Source: CAKZYD01 sp039026755 (lineage in GTDB: Bacteria > Pseudomonadota > Alphaproteobacteria > Sphingomonadales > CAKZYD01). Taken from it: a stretch of DNA of 7,389 nucleotides. Positions 4,758 to 7,389 of this stretch are shown here, piece by piece. Made by a program: the position numbers and the translations under genes. The DNA is taken from positions 1 to 7,389 of the forward strand of contig JBCCLR010000193.1 in assembly GCA_039026755.1 (NCBI GenBank). The letters are read 5' to 3'. The notes under the pieces are model-generated. The model searched no databases, was not told the DNA's origin, and saw only the letters and a program-made list of their open reading frames with translations. The stretch's first letter is position 1. Every line of letters begins with the position of its first letter.

Positions 4758-6640
4758 TTCGCGCGCCGCCGTTTAACGCCTGCATAAAGGCCAGCAGCAA
4801 GCAGCAGCAACGCCGGCACGCCAAGAATATTCATCCAGGTTATAAACGCCTTGAGCCGATCAATATCAACATTAAGGCTGCGCTGCACACCGCGCAATTG
4901 TTTGCGCGTTTCCACCAGTTTTGTGCGGAAGCTATCGATCTCGCTCAGCTGCTCATCGCTGATAAAAGCATCGCCTTCCGGCGCTTCTGATTGTAATTGG
5001 GCAAGCCGTGTTTCTGTGGCGGCAAGCTCATTTTGCAGGATTTGCTGCTGTGCGGCGAAGTCGCGCTCCGCCCGGCTGCGCATCTGATTAATCACTCGAA
5101 AGGGCCGCGCCGACGTGCCGCGACTGCGCAGTGAAATAAGCGCGTCAGATCCAGCCATGTTTTCTGCTGCGTTGAGCACGAAACGGCCATTGTCAGCCGT
5201 GGGTACAATCAGGCGTTGGCCTAAGATGTTCTGCACTTGCGCCCAGAAATTATCCGCCAGCATGTCGGTGTCGGCTATAAGAATGACATTGATTGGCGTT
5301 GTTGACTTTGCCAGATGCTTGCCTGCAGCGCTCTCTCCAGGGGCGCCATCGGGAAATGCGGACGCTGCATCGCCCGTAAGGCGCCCGGCCAGCACATAGG
5401 TTTCGCCGGTCGGCAGTAGGGTTTGGATAAGCTGATCAGGCTTGGGCGGGCCTTGCACCTCGCTCACATTGGTCACGCCAGCGACGGATGAGGAGGTGAT
5501 GAGCGGCGTCAGCGACAGGGGGCTAGCCTCGGTGAGGGTAAAGTGCCCACTGGCAGCGATCGATAGAACTTCCAGTTCGCTGGTTACGATATCATTATCA
5601 TCGATATTGTTGGGGTTGGCGGAAATCCATGCCACGTAGTCAACGATTTGCCTGCCACGGGCGCCAGCACTGCCCAGGTTGACCCGCTGCGCTTGGTCAA
5701 GATCAAGTATGACAAGGCTTGGGTCATATGACACACCCCATGCGGCAAACAGCGGCGCGAGGTCAGATGTGGTGTCAATGCCGCCGGGCTGCGGCATGCC
5801 AAATTGGCCGCGCTGCTGGGTTGTCGCTGCGACTTCTGAATGCGGATCAACAAAAATGATGGCGTTGCCGCCGCTCAATATAAACTGATCGATGGCGTAG
5901 TGCTGGGCCTCGCCAAGCTTTGTCGCATGCGCTAGCATGAGCAGGTCAGTGCCGTCTGGGATGCTGGTAAATTCAGCCTCTAGAGGGGCTATGTCAAAGG
6001 CCTGGGCCAGCTGCTCATAAATCACAAACGGCTCGGCACGGCCTTGCGCCATGGCCATCGGCCCGCCGAGCCCAAATTGCAGCGGCAAATCCGTCACCAG
6101 TGCAATTTTCGGCAAGGCCCTCTCGCTAGCGAGGCGGCCAATCAGCTGCGTGATGTCATATTCCAGCAAGTTTTCGCGCTGCTGCGCAATGAAGGGGATG
6201 ACTTCTTGGCCGTCGATCGCATTGGTGCCAACCAGACCAAAATAAATGGTCTCGCCATTTTGACCGCCGGCGCCTTCAAGCCCAAAGCCAACGGCCTCGT
6301 CTTCTTGTTCTGAAAAGGCTTCCGGGTCGATCACCTCAACCGATATTGTGCCGCCCGACTGCGCGGCGTATTCATAGAGCAGGTCTTCAACGCGCTGTGC
6401 GAACGCCTGCAGCGAGGGAAAGCCGGTTGCCGCACGTTTGGAGAAGAACAGTCGCAGCTTGACCGGGATGTCCAGCGTGTCCACGATTTGCCGCGATCCG
6501 TTGGACAGCGAATAAAGCGCATCATCGGTCAGGTCGATCCGCGCACGTGAAAGCAGCGGCGTGTTGATCAGCAGCACCGCCCCGATAAAGGCCGCGAAAA
6601 TAACGCTCAGCGCAGCAGTGGTTGAAACTTTAGGAGACAT
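4754..6640 (-). CDS. GldG-like ABC transporter auxiliary protein
   Basis: This 628-residue inner-membrane protein belongs to the ABC_transp_aux (GldG) family. A helix at about residues 9-27 anchors it. The large periplasmic domain starts with the hallmark LTDDALYSLSNGSRQIVDTL, then PVKLRLFFSKRA, YEYAAQSGGTISVEVIDPE, and YFGLVGTNAIDGQEVIPF...REN.LEYDITQLI. A ThuA/glutamine-amidotransferase-like middle part follows (LLMLAHATKL, NAIIFVDPHSEV). Near the end come two coiled-coil stretches (about 523-552 and 563-597) and a second helix (about 601-621) before a basic tail KRRRAK. Length and layout are normal and no frameshift is seen. GldG of Bacteroidetes works with GldF and GldA in an ABC complex needed for gliding; in proteobacteria the homologues have no settled role. 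The start ATG is 2 bases after the permease stop, with AAGG 10 bases upstream inside that gene. Substrate and link to motility are not supported here. Confidence 0.92.
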   Translation of the reverse strand: MSPKVSTTAALSVIFAAFIGAVLLINTPLLSRARIDLTDDALYSLSNGSRQIVDTLDIPVKLRLFFSKRAATGFPSLQAFAQRVEDLLYEYAAQSGGTISVEVIDPEAFSEQEDEAVGFGLEGAGGQNGETIYFGLVGTNAIDGQEVIPFIAQQRENLLEYDITQLIGRLASERALPKIALVTDLPLQFGLGGPMAMAQGRAEPFVIYEQLAQAFDIAPLEAEFTSIPDGTDLLMLAHATKLGEAQHYAIDQFILSGGNAIIFVDPHSEVAATTQQRGQFGMPQPGGIDTTSDLAPLFAAWGVSYDPSLVILDLDQAQRVNLGSAGARGRQIVDYVAWISANPNNIDDNDIVTSELEVLSIAASGHFTLTEASPLSLTPLITSSSVAGVTNVSEVQGPPKPDQLIQTLLPTGETYVLAGRLTGDAASAFPDGAPGESAAGKHLAKSTTPINVILIADTDMLADNFWAQVQNILGQRLIVPTADNGRFVLNAAENMAGSDALISLRSRGTSARPFRVINQMRSRAERDFAAQQQILQNELAATETRLAQLQSEAPEGDAFISDEQLSEIDSFRTKLVETRKQLRGVQRSLNVDIDRLKAFITWMNILGVPALLLLAAGLYAGVKRRRAK

Positions 6641-6642
6641 CG

Positions 6643-7272
6643 CTAGCGCACCTTACCAGACTGAATAAGCACGTAGCTGCCCGCTAAAAACGCGGCAATA
6701 ATGCTGAGAAAATATAGGACGTCACGCAGGTCAAGCACGCCGCGCTGAATTGCGGAGAAGTGCTGCAAAAAGCTTAGATTAGCGAGGGTGGTCACGACCA
6801 CTTGCGGCGCCCAGCCTTCAAACGCACCAAGCACCAGGGGAAGGCCGCTCATGGTGAGCACGAAACACACAACCGCCCCGCCCACGAACGCTAGGACTTG
6901 ATTGCGCGTAAGGGCAGACATGAACGAGCCTGCAGCCAAATATCCGCCGAGCATAAGAAAACTGCCCACGTAGCTGGCGAAGATGACCCCGTGATCGGGG
7001 TTGCCCAAATAGGTCACCGTGATCCATAGTGGCACGGTGAATGCGAGCGCTAAACCGGCAATGGCCCAGGCGGCGGCGAATTTTGCAGCAACTGCAGCAG
7101 CCGGCGAGATGGGCAATGTTAAAAGCAGTTCAAGCGTACCACTGCGGCGCTCTTCAGCCCACAGCCTCATGGCCAGCGCTGGCGCGAGAAACAGATAGAG
7201 CCAGGGGTGGAAGGTGAAAAATGGCTGCAAATCCGCCTGCCCGCGCAGAAAGAAGTTACCTACATAAAATGT
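6643..7272 (-). CDS. GldF-like ABC-2 permease, 5' end lost at a chimeric junction
   Basis: This is an inner-membrane permease of the ABC-2/GldF type, the partner of the GldG-like protein downstream. Recognisable sequence begins at TFYVGNFFLRGQADLQPFF (first codon 7270-7272) and continues through HPWLYLFLAPALAMRLWAEERRSGTLELLLTLPIS, the conserved start of this subfamily. Four further hydrophobic segments follow (AAWAIAGLALAFTVPLW, YVGSFLMLGGYLAAG, VLAFVGGAVVCFVLTMSG, VLYFLSIIAAFLAGSYVL). Relatives have about 30-40 more N-terminal residues, including a first membrane helix. Here the frame runs on to a GTG at 7350 through polar, unrelated residues (VLHVSQHLVTVIHPSYNHQ) and meets TGA at 7360-7362, with no Shine-Dalgarno. 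I take those codons to be foreign DNA read backwards, so the true start is absent. The ATPase gene normally found upstream would also lie beyond the join. Confidence 0.85.
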   Translation of the reverse strand, partial: TFYVGNFFLRGQADLQPFFTFHPWLYLFLAPALAMRLWAEERRSGTLELLLTLPISPAAAVAAKFAAAWAIAGLALAFTVPLWITVTYLGNPDHGVIFASYVGSFLMLGGYLAAGSFMSALTRNQVLAFVGGAVVCFVLTMSGLPLVLGAFEGWAPQVVVTTLANLSFLQHFSAIQRGVLDLRDVLYFLSIIAAFLAGSYVLIQSGKVR

Positions 7273-7305
7273 CTGGCTGTCTCTCAGTGCCAGCTGATGG
7301 TTGTA

Positions 7306-7389
7306 GGATGGATGTATCACAGTCACGAGATGTTGGGAGACATGCAGCACCGTGAGCTGTCAGCCATCGAGTACCTCAAGAAATCTCTG
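7306..7389 (+). other. Probable animal KDM6/UTX exon fragment (foreign sequence at contig end)
   Basis: The last 28 codons on the plus strand read GWMYHSHEMLGD, then MQHRELS, then AIEYLKKSL, and stay open to the window end. This aligns without gaps to the TPR region of the histone H3K27 demethylase KDM6A/UTX. The human sequence, as I recall it, has GWMHHTVDLLGD ... AIQYLQKSL at the same spacing, about 15 of 28 identical. Drosophila Utx has GWMYH at the same place. The bases before it (TTGTAG at 7301-7306) could be an intron 3' splice site with the Gly codon split, and a pyrimidine-rich run ending in CAG lies at 7272-7287. The antisense strand here would be the missing gldF 5' end, which it does not encode. 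The comparison is from memory, so the family call is strong but unverified. The exact breakpoint lies between about 7272 and 7306. Confidence 0.72.

Noticed and set aside
6641..6648. CGCTAGCG palindrome between gldF and gldG
   Set aside because: It is short and overlaps a stop codon and the 2-base gap; nothing suggests more than chance.
7306..7389. JAMM/MPN metalloprotease motif, because VVGWMYHSH resembles VVGWYHSHP
   Set aside because: The downstream S-x2-D of JAMM is missing, whereas the whole 28-codon stretch aligns gaplessly with UTX TPR sequence.

Overview
The window reads as a piece of an alphaproteobacterial chromosome of moderately high GC, with about 100 bases of foreign, animal-like sequence at its right edge. 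The alphaproteobacterial call is inference. It rests on the style of the IF-3 and ThrRS proteins, the mix of TraB/GumN, DUF1223 and GldFG/DUF4340 genes, and GANTC (CcrM-type) sites in the one clear promoter region. No rRNA, tRNA, CRISPR array, insertion sequence or phage gene is visible.

Left part (1-1203, plus strand): the 3' end of thrS (threonyl-tRNA synthetase), then a 156-base gap with a possible promoter, then infC (translation initiation factor IF-3). Conserved IF-3 residues continue upstream of the first ATG. The only plausible start in the open frame is an AUA codon at 676 with a well-placed Shine-Dalgarno, which recalls the AUU start that allows IF-3 autoregulation in E. coli.

Middle part (1239-3790): a secreted TraB/GumN-family protein on the minus strand, convergent with infC and divergent from an exported DUF1223 protein. 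The DUF1223 protein has a thioredoxin-like CxxC motif changed to DxxC. It is followed on the plus strand by a small outer-membrane beta-barrel protein that resembles CarO-type barrels. A strong hairpin just past the barrel gene lies inside the 3' end of the next, convergent gene and may terminate the barrel transcript.

Right part (3807-7272, minus strand): a tightly packed operon in the order ABC-2 permease (GldF-like), GldG-like auxiliary protein, DUF4340 protein. The genes are 2 bases apart or overlap by 4. Together they would form an inner-membrane ABC export or remodelling machine of unknown substrate. The ATPase gene expected upstream is not in the window.

Right edge (about 7272-7389): GldF homology stops abruptly, its first membrane helix is missing, and the minus frame hits a stop. 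On the opposite strand the last 84 bases read without gaps as part of the TPR region of an animal KDM6/UTX histone demethylase. I read this as a chimeric join between bacterial and animal DNA, so the sample was probably animal-associated. This is the most important point for anyone using the window. I found no convincing new multi-gene system; the least understood one is the GldFG/DUF4340 operon.
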